From Anisus vortex (taxonomy: Eukaryota > Mollusca > Gastropoda > Planorbidae): a stretch of DNA of 64,000 bases. Every line of letters starts with the position of its first letter. Position 1 is the first letter of the stretch. Positions 53,851 through 64,000 of the stretch are shown one piece after another. Location of the stretch: the NCBI GenBank assembly GCA_949126835.1, contig OX421496.1:19911844-19975843 (forward strand), in the 5' to 3' direction. Made by a program: the position numbers and the translations under genes. Below the pieces are notes generated by a model. That model did no database searches, was not told where the DNA came from, and was given only the letters and a program-made list of their open reading frames with translations.

Positions 53851-55369
53851 ATTCTTCCTTCGGTGGCTACTTCCAAAATCTTCCCCCACGATAAAAATTG
53901 TAATACATATAAATATAAACCTCACTAAAATGCTTTTAAAAAAAGAAGTTTAACTCTGAAAACCAAAACCATTGCAACGACTCTTTATTTTTAAATGTCG
54001 ATATAACAACAGTTTGACTTATATTGTTGCAACAATTCAAAAATAAGACTGCGTCATAAAATTTTAAGGTTATAATAATTACAGCGATTAAAAACAGCAT
54101 TGTTACAGGACTATAAAGACGCGACCATTTTGTAAATTTAATTAATTTTTCGGACAATTTCAACAATAAAAAAAAACCATAATCTAAATAGTTTTATATT
54201 ATCGGACCGTTTCATATTTCAACACTAACTTGGTAATTGAAGAGAATAGCAACCTTACGGTGAAAATTGTAAATGTTGATAGCCCGGACCGGTCATTTCA
54301 ATTTTTGCATGTGTCAATGACAGATGACCAAAGCCAAAAATGATCCCTGTATCCGTGTGAAAATATTACATAAATATTTTTTCAGTAGCAAAATGTCATT
54401 AAAACGGTTTTAACTTTCATTTTTTTTAATTACCTCTTCACTTATCGATGATCCCCCTTTTCTCGTTACGCAATAATGATTGGATAATTTAAATGTAGCT
54501 GCAAGTAACACAATGAAATATGAATAAATCTGAAAATATTGAAATGGGTTTTTTCCATGGAGTTAATTTTTTTTTTATTTTACTTATAGTGATTAATAGA
54601 CAGACCTGCTTACTTCTAAGGAAAATTTATAATGTTACGAAATTTTGACCCGTTTTCTAATCAATAACGAAATTACAAAATATTGTCGCCAAAATATTCA
54701 ACTAAAAATGGTTTGCGTTTGAAGCCAGAAAGTTTAAAAATTCCAAGCTGAGCGCATCGTCGCGATTATTTCTATATTTCGTTGGGTTCGTTAAAATCTG
54801 GATCCAAAAGTTAATTTGCGAAAATAAACGTCTGCCTACAAGAAAAATTTCTAAATGAACGAACCTTTCTTACAATTAAATTAAAAGGTGTGACATTTCG
54901 AACGGAAAAGATTAAGTTGACTTAATTAGAATTTGACATAATGGTCAAAGCTTAAGAAAAAACAACAACAATAACAACTGTAGAGACTTGCCAACTGCTA
55001 TCGTTACAGAAACAATAGTGTTTACAACAATTTTTTTCCGGATATTTTTATAAAAGAAAGACAGTGGTTAAAATTATCAACACCTTGAGACAAAATATTG
55101 AATTTTAAAAAAATTACAAATTATATATCTTAACCAATATGTAGCTAATATATTTAATATAGGCCTGTATACTCTGTGAAGTAGAAATTAAGCCTACATC
55201 TTAACATTGATGGAATGGTCAAAATATGTCTTAGACATGGAAAGTAAAGTAAACCTATTAATGTATTAATTTATTAACTTAAAGTAAATTATTACAGTGC
55301 TATTTACGAACAAAAATTGTGATTACGAATTTTGGATCCAAATTACTAAGTTTCGTTCATGTTATTACT
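53851..55369. other. No gene seen; possible old dispersed repeat
   Basis: AT-rich sequence. TAATAGACAGACCTGCTTAC (54593) and ATTGTCGCCAA resemble 27690-27815, hinting at two copies of an old element. Confidence 0.4.
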
Positions 55370-55560
55370 AATATTCAAAATTTTACCACAGGGCTAGTGA
55401 ATCAGCGTTCACCAGTTTCCCTGGACACAATACACAAGGGGATTTTAGGGCCAGCACAGTGTCCTAGCTACCTCCACTTTTCCGCCAACATATATGAGAA
55501 ACATTCTCCGAACTGGATAGACTCCAGACACGAAAACAAAAAACACCTGGCGCTAAGCTT
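55370..55560 (-). mobile_element. Degenerate SINE copy, minus strand
   Basis: GAATCAGCGTTCACCAGTTT, GGCCAGCACAGTGTCC and AACTGGATAGACTCC align with the SINE core. The tRNA-like head is not recognisable. Confidence 0.55.
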
Positions 55561-57059
55561 AGCTACCCCCCCCCCCCCGAAAACCGAAAAAAAAAATACA
55601 ACGTTCGACCATTTCTTATTTCTATTCCATGTCGATAAATAGGGCCTAACTCAATTCAGTACCAGGAGATGACCGCTGCGTGACCATTGTAAAGAATTGG
55701 ATAATTATACATCAAAAGAGTAAGTTCAAATATACAACTGCTTGTGTCTAGATTTATCAGTACAAACATATAAGTATTTGCACTTAAGAAAAACGAAAAT
55801 AACAAGTTTATATATCATAACAATAGTGCTTTGTCTGACCTATATAAGAACTGAACCACCTCTCTGCTCTCTGCGATAAGGTGATACGTATTTATAAGAA
55901 TGCCGCTGATTGGTCTAAAGACACATGACGTCATCAAACGTGTGCTTCCAAAATAGTATAACAGTTGAAACATATAAAGATAGATAGATTATGCCATTAT
56001 GCAGATGTAAGATATTTACAGATATGTGTTATAATATATGACCAACTTTAACTTACACATTTTGTGTCTTTGATTTTTGGATTCAATAGAGGAAACGTGT
56101 CAAACAATTGTATATATATTTTTAGTTTTGTGATATATTTCGTTTCATTTATTTTTCGTTATGAATATAAATGTTTTATGCAATTTGTCTTGAAGCCGAC
56201 TAAATTCTTCAACTTCCAAAAGGTTTTATTGGAGTTTATGAACTTACAGACTTATAAACTGTTATAAATTATAATTATAATCTTAAGTCTAGGCCCTGTT
56301 TTAGTTTCAGATAATTCATGGTGAAAGTAAATGTAGGCTATTAACAATTCTATAAGCACCCAGCAGACAGACTTGCATCGAGGGAAAGAGAGAGGGGGGA
56401 TGAGAGTTTGAGACAGTGTTAGACTATTCATCAATGCTCCAAAAGTTTTTTCTTGATTTAAAAAAAAATTGACTAATTTAAGTATTTCAAATATGTGTGA
56501 GACTTTTGTTTTTCAGACGCTTAAACTTAAGCTGTTGTTGTTATTTGCTGGAATAAATGAGGAACTAATCCTCCGTCCGTTTCTATTGCAAGGATAAATA
56601 TTTTCCTAACTACGATTTGATCCACTGATTCACACACACCAGCACACACAAACACTGGCACACTGGCTCATTGACACACACATTGACACCACATAAACTG
56701 ACTCAATGATCTACATAAATAAATCTTAGTTTATTGAACATTCTTAGCAACAAATGTGTAGTTTACATAGCAGCGCTCTAACGTTAGACCGCGTACATAG
56801 CTTATACTTTTTTTTTTAGTTTTTGAAAACACTATATAAAGACGTTTCTCGGAATTAAAATGTCATCAAGGAATTTTAAAGTAAAAGCTATAAACCAGAA
56901 ATAGTTTGGGTTGGGGGGGGGGGGGGGGGGGCTACAGGCGACCTTCGAGCCAAATCAGAGCTTCTAAAGGTACATATTTTAAATTCACTGTGTTGATAAT
57001 GTAAACAAATTTTCAGAGTGTATAGCTTTGATATAACTTCTTCTTCTTCTAACCAGGCT
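55561..57059. other. No gene seen
   Basis: AT-rich sequence with poly-C (about 55567) and poly-G (about 56915) tracts and CACACA patches near 56630. Confidence 0.5.
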
Positions 57060-57530
57060 GCAGAAATGTTTGCTCTCTTGTAGTCAATGCCGAAACCAAT
57101 GTATATGTTTTTAGGTTTTCTCTTATATATTACAGAAGCTTTTTTCTATAAAGAAGATTGTTGTGTAATACTCTCATCCATGGTCTGTGTCTAGTCTTGC
57201 ATTTTTATTAGTGTTTTAAATGATGTTAAGTTATTGGTTTTCCTGGTTTGTTCAGGCAACCCATTCCATGTCCGGGTGCCACTCGCTAAGAAATAGTACT
57301 TATTTGCATTTGTTCTTGCATAAGAGATAAGAAAAGTGTTTTTGTCCTTGTGTTTATCTGAGCATTGCAACAGGCTGTTATTGTGTTGTATTTCTATATT
57401 AAAGTTTAATGCCTGATGTATTATTACTACTTTACAGTTCTGTGTTGTTATGGAGTGTGTTGGTAATTGTAGGTTGAGAGGGCAATAATGTATGTCTGCC
57501 TTGTTATATCAAATTCTTTAAACGGCCCAA
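57060..57530 (-). mobile_element. Non-LTR retrotransposon ORF2 C-terminal fragment, minus strand
   Basis: The reverse strand reads CSDKHKDKNTFLISYARTNA, then YYFLASGTRTWNGLPEQTRK and TNNLTSFKTLIK before a stop, followed by the CATGGATGAGAG/ATTCTTTATAG-type tail. It is the longest coding piece of the family also seen at 9222, 19884, 23305 and 52425. It is 5'-truncated, has no RT catalytic motif in the window and cannot be clade-typed by eye. Confidence 0.75.
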
Positions 57531-58174
57531 TGACGAAAAAAAAGTTTCCCCGCCTTGCTCTAAGCAATTCATTTATATGGATCAATGTATAAATTACTCT
57601 TATTAACAAAGAAAACTATTTACCGCTTATGTTATGTTTAAGTGAGATTAATCCTGGACGATACATACTTCAATAAGGTACAGAAGGTTATAAGACTATG
57701 GAAGATAACCGGGGCCGATGAAGTAGGACTCATTGGTTTCATTGGCTAATAAATGCGAGTGGCTTGTGTGCACAGTGCATAAAAAAAATATAATTTGAGA
57801 CCATAAAAATGTTGGTTGAATTTTTGTTGTGCGTAGTTAAAATCTTTATATTCAAAAAACCATTATCGTATCTTAGTTTGTTCAATTCCGGAATAATATA
57901 ATTCTAATAGAAGTTGGGCTGGAAAGAAAACAACCAGATAGCGGATATGTTCAAGAAGAAAGGCTCTGATACCTTATCGCATTACGAAATACAATTTACT
58001 ATCACGATTATTGAACACAATTTCCACCAGGGCGACATTGCAATCTTGATACTGAACAAATGTTCTGTTAGCTAATAAAATAATTTATGCTTTGTGTAGA
58101 TTCGGTTAGAATCTGCATTATTCAAATATATTAGGAGATTTTTTTTTAAATTTGTCCCTTATTCTTTCTGACAG
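57531..58174. other. Intron sequence up to the transporter exon
   Basis: AT-rich; a possible SINE scrap near 57708 (GGGGCCGATGAAGTAGGACT). It ends in a T-rich tract and the acceptor TTCTTTCTGACAG. Confidence 0.5.
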
Positions 58175-58777
58175 AGCCTGGTACAACATCCCACAAGACC
58201 CAGCCGTCCATAGCTCAGCCTCTATCACCGTCCAATCTATTCTTATTACCAGAACAGCACACAGCTGCAGCTGAACATTTCAGCACTTCCAGTTACCAAG
58301 GCGACGGCAAAGATCCAGAATCCCGCGTCTTCACAAGTTCCGGCAACTCTGAACATACAAGTCTATTGCTAAGTAATGACGTAACAGAAAGTAGCGAAAG
58401 AAAGGGCGGCTTGGCTCTATCCTTTAACTCACGGCATTCTGAAAAACCCACCGGATCATCGGCGTCTTCACTTGCTGAGAGCAGTAACTCAGAACAGAGA
58501 CCAACCAGAAACAATAGCGTTTCCTCTGACTCCGGATCTTCCCAGGGATTAAAACACCGGGTATTTTCCTTAGGGAATAATTCAGACACTCAGAAAGACT
58601 CAGAAACAGATCCGTTGCACCCGAAGACTCTACCGGAAGACATGGAGCACGCTGCCGTCAATGGATTTCATAGCAAAAAGAAAGGAGCAGACGAGGAGCC
58701 AGAAAAGCCCACGTTTTTTGTGTATTATCTGGCCTGCTTTGCTACGATTGGTGGTTTATTATTTGGTTACGATACAG
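58175..58777 (+). CDS. Exon of an MFS sugar transporter gene, SLC2A13/HMIT-like (proton/myo-inositol cotransporter)
   Basis: 603-bp exon, acceptor TTTCTGACAG and donor ATACAG|GTAAAT, phase 1 to phase 1. It encodes about 201 residues. The first 175 or so are hydrophilic and Ser/Glu/Lys-rich (for example SSASSLAESSNSEQRPTRNN), probably a disordered cytoplasmic tail. The end is PTFFVYYLACFATIGGLLFG then YDTG, the first transmembrane helix plus the FGYDTG signature shared by SLC2 sugar transporters, and closest in form to SLC2A13, which imports myo-inositol with protons. The remaining eleven helices must lie beyond the window or in exons I cannot see. The tail looks long for the family. Incomplete gene; the start codon is not visible. 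Other SLC2 members are possible. Confidence 0.85.
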
Positions 58778-59770
58778 GTAAATATTCTTCAGTATTCCTG
58801 CCTTTACAGTTTAAACTAACTGATGTTACCCTTGCTACTATTAATTAAAGACGGTGTAGCAAAATTGGTTTATTTGCTAGGTGTAACAAAACAAAAAAAC
58901 TTTTTTTAAAATACTGAAACTTTTCATTACACAAGTTTGAATTATATAGACTCTACTTGTTATTTTTTTTTATATATAGAAAATGTTCTTGTCAGTTACG
59001 TTATCGAATGCACACAACTTTAAATTGGTTCCAAAATCTGCATAGATCTATAACTGAGAATGTTATGGCTTAGTGATAACCTTAAGATAACAAGTTCTTA
59101 TCAAGGTTAAAAGCAGAAGTAAATTGCCTTTCATTCTGTGGCCAGCATAATGGGGTTATGTCAGCTTGTTACGTTTCCCTTAAACTTTCACTTTCTCGGG
59201 GCGATATCACTTGATTTAAATCTCCGGTAAAACTGAGTGCCTAAAATTGCTTACCGTTTTTTGAAACCATTAGCGGGAAAAGCAAAATATATGTATACTG
59301 TGATAAAATTATATTTCTACATTCGTGACACACCTTCTAGTTTCTCCTATCAGTTAAATGGTGTTTTGGTTTCCTACTAAACCTCTGCATTCAACTAGAT
59401 TATGTATTTAAAGATTTTCACCAACAATCAAATGGCATATAAAATATCTGTTTTTACCAAGAAGAGTATCTTAAAAGTAATTTGGACTTTTCTGTCCTTG
59501 ACATCTTTTAGCTTAGTGGCCCAAAGTGTTGTTTTTTTTATTTGGTAGTTAGGTATTATATTCTTCGTTTAATGCTATGATTACACAAGTTGTCATGGAT
59601 ACGTTGCCTACGGATGCAATCTTACAATGAAAAAAAAAACACACAACCAAAAGCAAGAAATGTGAAGGAAACTGTAAAAATATATGTACAAGTGGCAGCT
59701 TGGGTAAGAAATACACACAAACCAATTAAACACTAGTATGTAACTATAGACTGTATTGAGCTAGCTAAAG
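58778..59770. other. Intron sequence, nothing recognised
   Basis: AT-rich. A SINE-like scrap (TGTGGCCAGCATAATGGGGT) sits near 59138. No next exon of the transporter was found. Confidence 0.5.
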
Positions 59771-59880
59771 CTGCACTCAACCTAAGCTGCACTCAACCCA
59801 AGCTGTACTCAACCCAAGCTGCACTCAACCCAAGCTGCACTCAACCCAAGCTGCACTCAACCCAAGCTGCACTCAACCTA
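59771..59880. repeat. 16-bp minisatellite, 7 copies
   Basis: CTGCACTCAACCCAAG repeated about seven times, near exact. Confidence 0.95.
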
Positions 59881-62109
59881 ACCTGCATATCTATTCTTGT
59901 ATAGACATTATTTCGGAACCTTCTTGGACAAACAGTTCATGAACGAAACCTTCTATAAATCACAAGGATATACGCAAGCCACCAACGCCTAATACGTTAA
60001 ACAGGGAATAAAATAAATATGTTAATACACGGGCGTATCACTCTAACCAGAACTGCGTAGACATAACATTATTTAACTGAAATATTGTATATCTTGTAGA
60101 CTTTGACATCTAGAGTTTTGACATACGTAAAATTTAATGTGCTTTAATAGTTTTTGAATTCTAGTTAAACCGGAACGTTGAATTACAACTTTGTTTAATT
60201 TTGTGAGGCACTGAATAACAACATGGGAAGCTTTTATTCATTTGTAAATAATGTTACGTCCACAATCCCCTTGTGGCCAGAGCTGTGTAGATCTTGCTGA
60301 TAATTCTCGTTAGTCCTAGGGGAGACTTTAATTATTAGTATTTATGTTTCAGTATTACACGAACTCTTCTTATAGTCCTGGGCACAAATTCAGTATTTGT
60401 ATTCCAACATTTCCTTTCTTGTAAATTATGGTAGTAGATAAATCTTATAGTAATGTATACAACACAATAGGATAGTAACTTGACAAAGAAGCTTCAGTGT
60501 AACTGTTGTTGATAGTTTATTTCAGGTGGTATGTTCAATATATACAATATATCTATTATGTACAGTTAGAATAAAATAGTGCAAACACAAACGTTCTCAA
60601 AAGAACATATTTTGAAACTCTCTGTCTTTCAGACAAAACAAATCATTAAATACTATCCGAGTGGTGCAAGGGACAGACCCACTACCAGTAGGGGTGAAAA
60701 TCATGGTAACATTACAAAACTCATAACAAAACGATATGAACTTCCCCTATTAAATAATGAGTCGTTCCCAGACTCTGAGAATTTGAGATCAACACAGAAT
60801 CCCAGCATTACCTAGAACCTTTCGTTTTCCTACTAAACGTCCTAATATCGCGTGTAGTAAGAAAAGAGAGAGAGAGAAGAATAAACATTGCGTGTTCCAA
60901 TTCTTGGAAAAACAATATACATGACACGCCCCCACCCAATGAAAGAAATAATGTACCATAATTACCCAAGTAATACTCAACATGGTACATTTTTCGTACT
61001 TAACACTATCGTTTTAACAACCAACAATCAATGGAAGATTATAAGACAATTTAAGCAAACATGGCTCACTGGCACAACTAAATTATAAAAAGTGTCACTA
61101 CCCAATGGTAATTGTGATTATAACGTGATGGACAAATATTTCCCCGTTAATATTAATATTAACTAATGTCTCAACAAGTACAAATAATTCAAAAATATTC
61201 TAGTCATTCTTATTTTAACTATGTACAGTTGTGTGGATTTCCACCAAAAATTTGCAAAAAGTTTTAATCTATTAAACAAATATAACATTGCTCAAACTCT
61301 TGTCAATTTCCAACAGTTTACTTCTAATATACAAACCAAAAGATAAGTAATACATAACTCGAATCAAACTATAGGTTACTTCCCCTTTAAATTACAGTGT
61401 CAACTTGACATTAACAGGGTTCATACCTAAGATGATGATACTTCCCCTTTTCTCAAATACGAGGAGAAAATACACTCTAGTTACGATTACTACAGTAATC
61501 TAAATATTAAAATGTAATCCACTATTATGCGTTTTTGGCAAATTTAAAAGTTTAATATAAAAGATTGTTCAGGGTTGAATGAGTGCACACCTTTAGGTAC
61601 CTTTGTTTCCCTCCATTCCCGGATATATGGAATATATAACAACCTATATACAACATAGTGAATATCCACTAGTTTTTCCCATTCTATTACCATGATATAA
61701 AAATTTAGCAATAGATTTCCAATATTATCTATTAATTTATACCAATTAAGATTACATCTCTTTCTAAGATAAAAATTGTACATATTATTATTTAGTTCCA
61801 TTCATTAACTAAAATAAAACAAGATAATAAATCAACTAGCTCAAAGTTTTCCCACTTAATTGTATGTGATGACAATTACTTTTATCCATCCATATCAAGT
61901 AAATACGTGCATATTATATATTTATTGCATCATGCATCAACATTTAAATGGAATTTCTTTTCCATAATCAAATGAATTTAAAATATATCAGAACATCAAT
62001 ATTATACATGATTATAAAAATTATTAATACTTTCAAAAGACTTGACTTCTGTATGATACAAGTATTCTATAGGTATTTCATAATCAAAATTCAAACGAAT
62101 GATAGGTTA
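59881..62109. other. No gene seen; may include the 3' end of the minus-strand LTR element
   Basis: AT-rich. No second LTR copy, tandem array or domain-bearing ORF could be recognised, and the RNase H expected after the pol at 62110 is absent. Confidence 0.5.
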
Positions 62110-64000
62110 TCATGACACATTCTTAATGAATAAGTTGTTCTTCTTTAGTAGGTCAGTTAAGGGGCAAGCTACCGTAGAAAAGTCCTGGCAAAACTTACGA
62201 TAATACCCGGCCATTCCAAGGTAACTACGGAGTTGTTTCCTTGTCTGTGGCACTGGGACATTCTGAATAGCTTCTATTTTAGCATTTACTGGTTTAACCT
62301 TTCCACCACCCACTACATGTCCAAGATACTCGATAGTGGCATGTCCAAACTGACTCTTAGCCAGGTTTATTGTCAAATTGGCGTTATTCAGTCGTTCAAA
62401 CAAGTGTCGTAGTTGACTGACATGTGTCTTGAAATCTGTACTATACACCACTATGTCGTCGAGGTAGGCATTACACTGGAAGATACCGCGAGTGAGGGTG
62501 TTTATAAGCCTTTGAAACGTCGCAGGGGCATTACGGAGTCCGAATGGCATGACCTTATACCTGTAAAGTCCGTCAGGTGTCACAAAGGCGGATACTTCCT
62601 GTGCCCGTGGCGTCAAAGGAATCTGAAAATACGCGGAGAGAAGATCAATTTTTGTCACATACGTCGCATCACCTATCTTATCAATGAGGTCATCAATACG
62701 AGGAATGGGATACGAGTCAGTCTTTGTCAAATTATTTAATTTCCTAAAGTCTGTACAAAACCGCAATGTGTTGTCGGCTTTTGGTACCAACACACAGGGT
62801 GAAGACCATTCGCTATCACATTCTTCCACTATGTCATTTTCTAACATATACTTCACCTCTGCTCTAATATGTTCAAGTCTGATGGGGTTAACTCTATATG
62901 GATGCTGTTTAATTGGCCTGGCACCCTCAGTTAATACTACATCGTGTTCTATTAGATGTGTCCTCCTGGGAACATCTGTAAACAGTGACTTATATTCATG
63001 TACCAGCTCAATAATCTTCTCCTTATCTTCTACCGGAAGATGTTCTAGCCTTGTATCTAAACTCTTAAGGGCATCTGTATTATTAAGTTTACTTTCTGCA
63101 AACTTATATTCTATCCTAGATAAATCCGTCGGGACCCTAGCTAATGAAATCATGGGGACCTCCCGTGGTTTACTCTTTTCCCTGGAAACATAGGGCTTAA
63201 GTAAATTAATATGGCATACCCTCTGTTTTTGTCTCCGGTCAGGAGTCTTTATCAAATAATTGACCTCGCCAAGCTTTGACTCTATCTCATAGGGTCCACT
63301 AAACTTTGCACTTAAAGGCTGATTTTGCAAAGGTAGAAACACAAGAACTTTGTCACCTGGTGCAAAAGTTCTAGCTGTAGCTTTACGGTCATAGTTCTGT
63401 CTCATACGCTCCTGCATCTGTGGAAAATGAATCTTCACATGGTTAAAAGCATGATAAAGCCTATTTTTAAATTTATCTACATATGACAAAAGTCCAATCG
63501 GTTCACTGTCCGTTGGCCAAGTTTCATGTAGAAGTTTCAACGGACCTCTGACTGAGTGTCCATACACAAGTTCGAATGGGCTAAACCCCAGGGATTCCTG
63601 AGTGGCCTCCCTTGCAGCGAACAGTACATAAGGCACACCCTTATCCCAGTCTTTCTCGTTTTCATAACAGTACTTTTTAAGCATCGATTTTAATGTCTGA
63701 TGAAACCTTTCCAGAGCTCCCTGGCTCTCAGGATGATAGGCACTTGATAGCCTATGGCTTATCCCTAATTGTTCCATGACTTGTTTGAAAATGTTCGAAG
63801 TAAAGTTAGTCCCCTGGTCGGACTGTACTGTCTTCGGTAGGCCATAACGTGTAAAGAAATTTGTCAGGGCGTCTACCACCTTCACTGTTGTTATGTTCCG
63901 CAACGGAATGGCTTCCGGGAAGCGAGTGGATGAACACATGACTGTGAGCAGGTATTGAAAACCGGCTTTTGTTTTCGGCAACGGGCCCACGCAATCAATG
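62110..64000 (-). CDS. pol: Pol of a second Gmr1-like LTR element, partial (integrase then RT)
   Basis: Minus-strand frame open from the window edge to 62110 (at least 626 codons, continuing beyond the window). It starts inside the integrase core: the window-edge IDCVGPL supplies the first catalytic Asp. Counting residues from 63990, D58 (SDQGTNFTS) and E94 (ALERFHQ) are 35 apart. GPY/F module about 231-268 (SGPYEI to INLLKPY). RT follows at about 330-600: CTDFRKLNNLT, KIDLLSAYFQIPL, PFGLRNAPATF and YLDD at 509-512. The frame ends at LTDLLKKN plus a few unrelated residues, so RNase H is missing. Sequence differs widely from element B, so this is a separate family with the same integrase-first order. 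The HHCC, protease and gag would lie outside the window. Confidence 0.92.
   Translation of the reverse strand, partial: IDCVGPLPKTKAGFQYLLTVMCSSTRFPEAIPLRNITTVKVVDALTNFFTRYGLPKTVQSDQGTNFTSNIFKQVMEQLGISHRLSSAYHPESQGALERFHQTLKSMLKKYCYENEKDWDKGVPYVLFAAREATQESLGFSPFELVYGHSVRGPLKLLHETWPTDSEPIGLLSYVDKFKNRLYHAFNHVKIHFPQMQERMRQNYDRKATARTFAPGDKVLVFLPLQNQPLSAKFSGPYEIESKLGEVNYLIKTPDRRQKQRVCHINLLKPYVSREKSKPREVPMISLARVPTDLSRIEYKFAESKLNNTDALKSLDTRLEHLPVEDKEKIIELVHEYKSLFTDVPRRTHLIEHDVVLTEGARPIKQHPYRVNPIRLEHIRAEVKYMLENDIVEECDSEWSSPCVLVPKADNTLRFCTDFRKLNNLTKTDSYPIPRIDDLIDKIGDATYVTKIDLLSAYFQIPLTPRAQEVSAFVTPDGLYRYKVMPFGLRNAPATFQRLINTLTRGIFQCNAYLDDIVVYSTDFKTHVSQLRHLFERLNNANLTINLAKSQFGHATIEYLGHVVGGGKVKPVNAKIEAIQNVPVPQTRKQLRSYLGMAGYYRKFCQDFSTVACPLTDLLKKNNLFIKNVS

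Noticed and set aside
60520..60560. Next transporter exon after TTTATTTCAG at about 60525
   Set aside because: The acceptor looks fair, but the downstream sequence (GGTATGTTCAATATATAC) does not encode the expected continuation after FGYDTG.

Overview
This is an AT-rich, gene-poor, repeat-dominated animal nuclear window. It has spliced exons, tRNA-derived SINEs, non-LTR retrotransposon tails, hAT-type DNA elements, Ty3/gypsy-type LTR elements and about twenty different minisatellite arrays. There is no operon, bacterial gene, CRISPR array or phage. The repeat content and transporter exon fit a mollusc, most likely a gastropod; that is inference from general family knowledge, not from a search.

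The only host gene I can support is on the + strand. A 153-bp exon (14035-14187) and a 603-bp exon (58175-58777) both have AG/GT borders and both start and end in phase 1. If joined they give a long, polar, serine-rich cytoplasmic tail ending in the first membrane helix and FGYDTG motif of a major-facilitator sugar transporter, most like a proton/myo-inositol cotransporter (SLC2A13/HMIT). The intron between them would be about 44 kb and would hold most of what else is described here. A promoter-like block (YY1-like, ETS-like and CRE sites, 17.6-18.4 kb) lies inside it.

Layout: 0-10 kb has a 49-bp array, decayed hAT-type transposases, an intact non-autonomous hAT-like element with 8-bp target duplications (4761-5667) and short minisatellites. 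10-30 kb has SINEs, the small exon, many arrays (periods 14, 37, 17, 16, 66 and 47 bp), two small inverted-repeat elements and a 150-bp near-perfect foldback. 30.1-34.0 kb is a 47-bp satellite of about 82 monomers with nested 19-mer and 38-mer higher-order structure, apparently seeded from the end of a hAT-like element. 34.0-46.5 kb holds two LTR retrotransposons sharing one middle LTR, which is a clear hybrid of the two outer LTRs. The second element encodes protease, then integrase, then reverse transcriptase and RNase H, a Ty1/copia-like order built from Ty3/gypsy-type domains (Gmr1-like). The first is a shortened gag-protease derivative. 46.5-58 kb has a 5'-truncated non-LTR reverse transcriptase, a 55/57-bp array and more SINE/LINE fragments. 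After the transporter exon, 58.8-62.1 kb is AT-rich with no recognisable gene. The window ends inside a second, different integrase-first gypsy-type pol on the minus strand, cut off before RNase H.

The most unusual content is the pair of independent integrase-first LTR elements, the recombinant LTR, and the higher-order satellite that one of these elements interrupted. All family names come from motifs read by eye; no database search was run.
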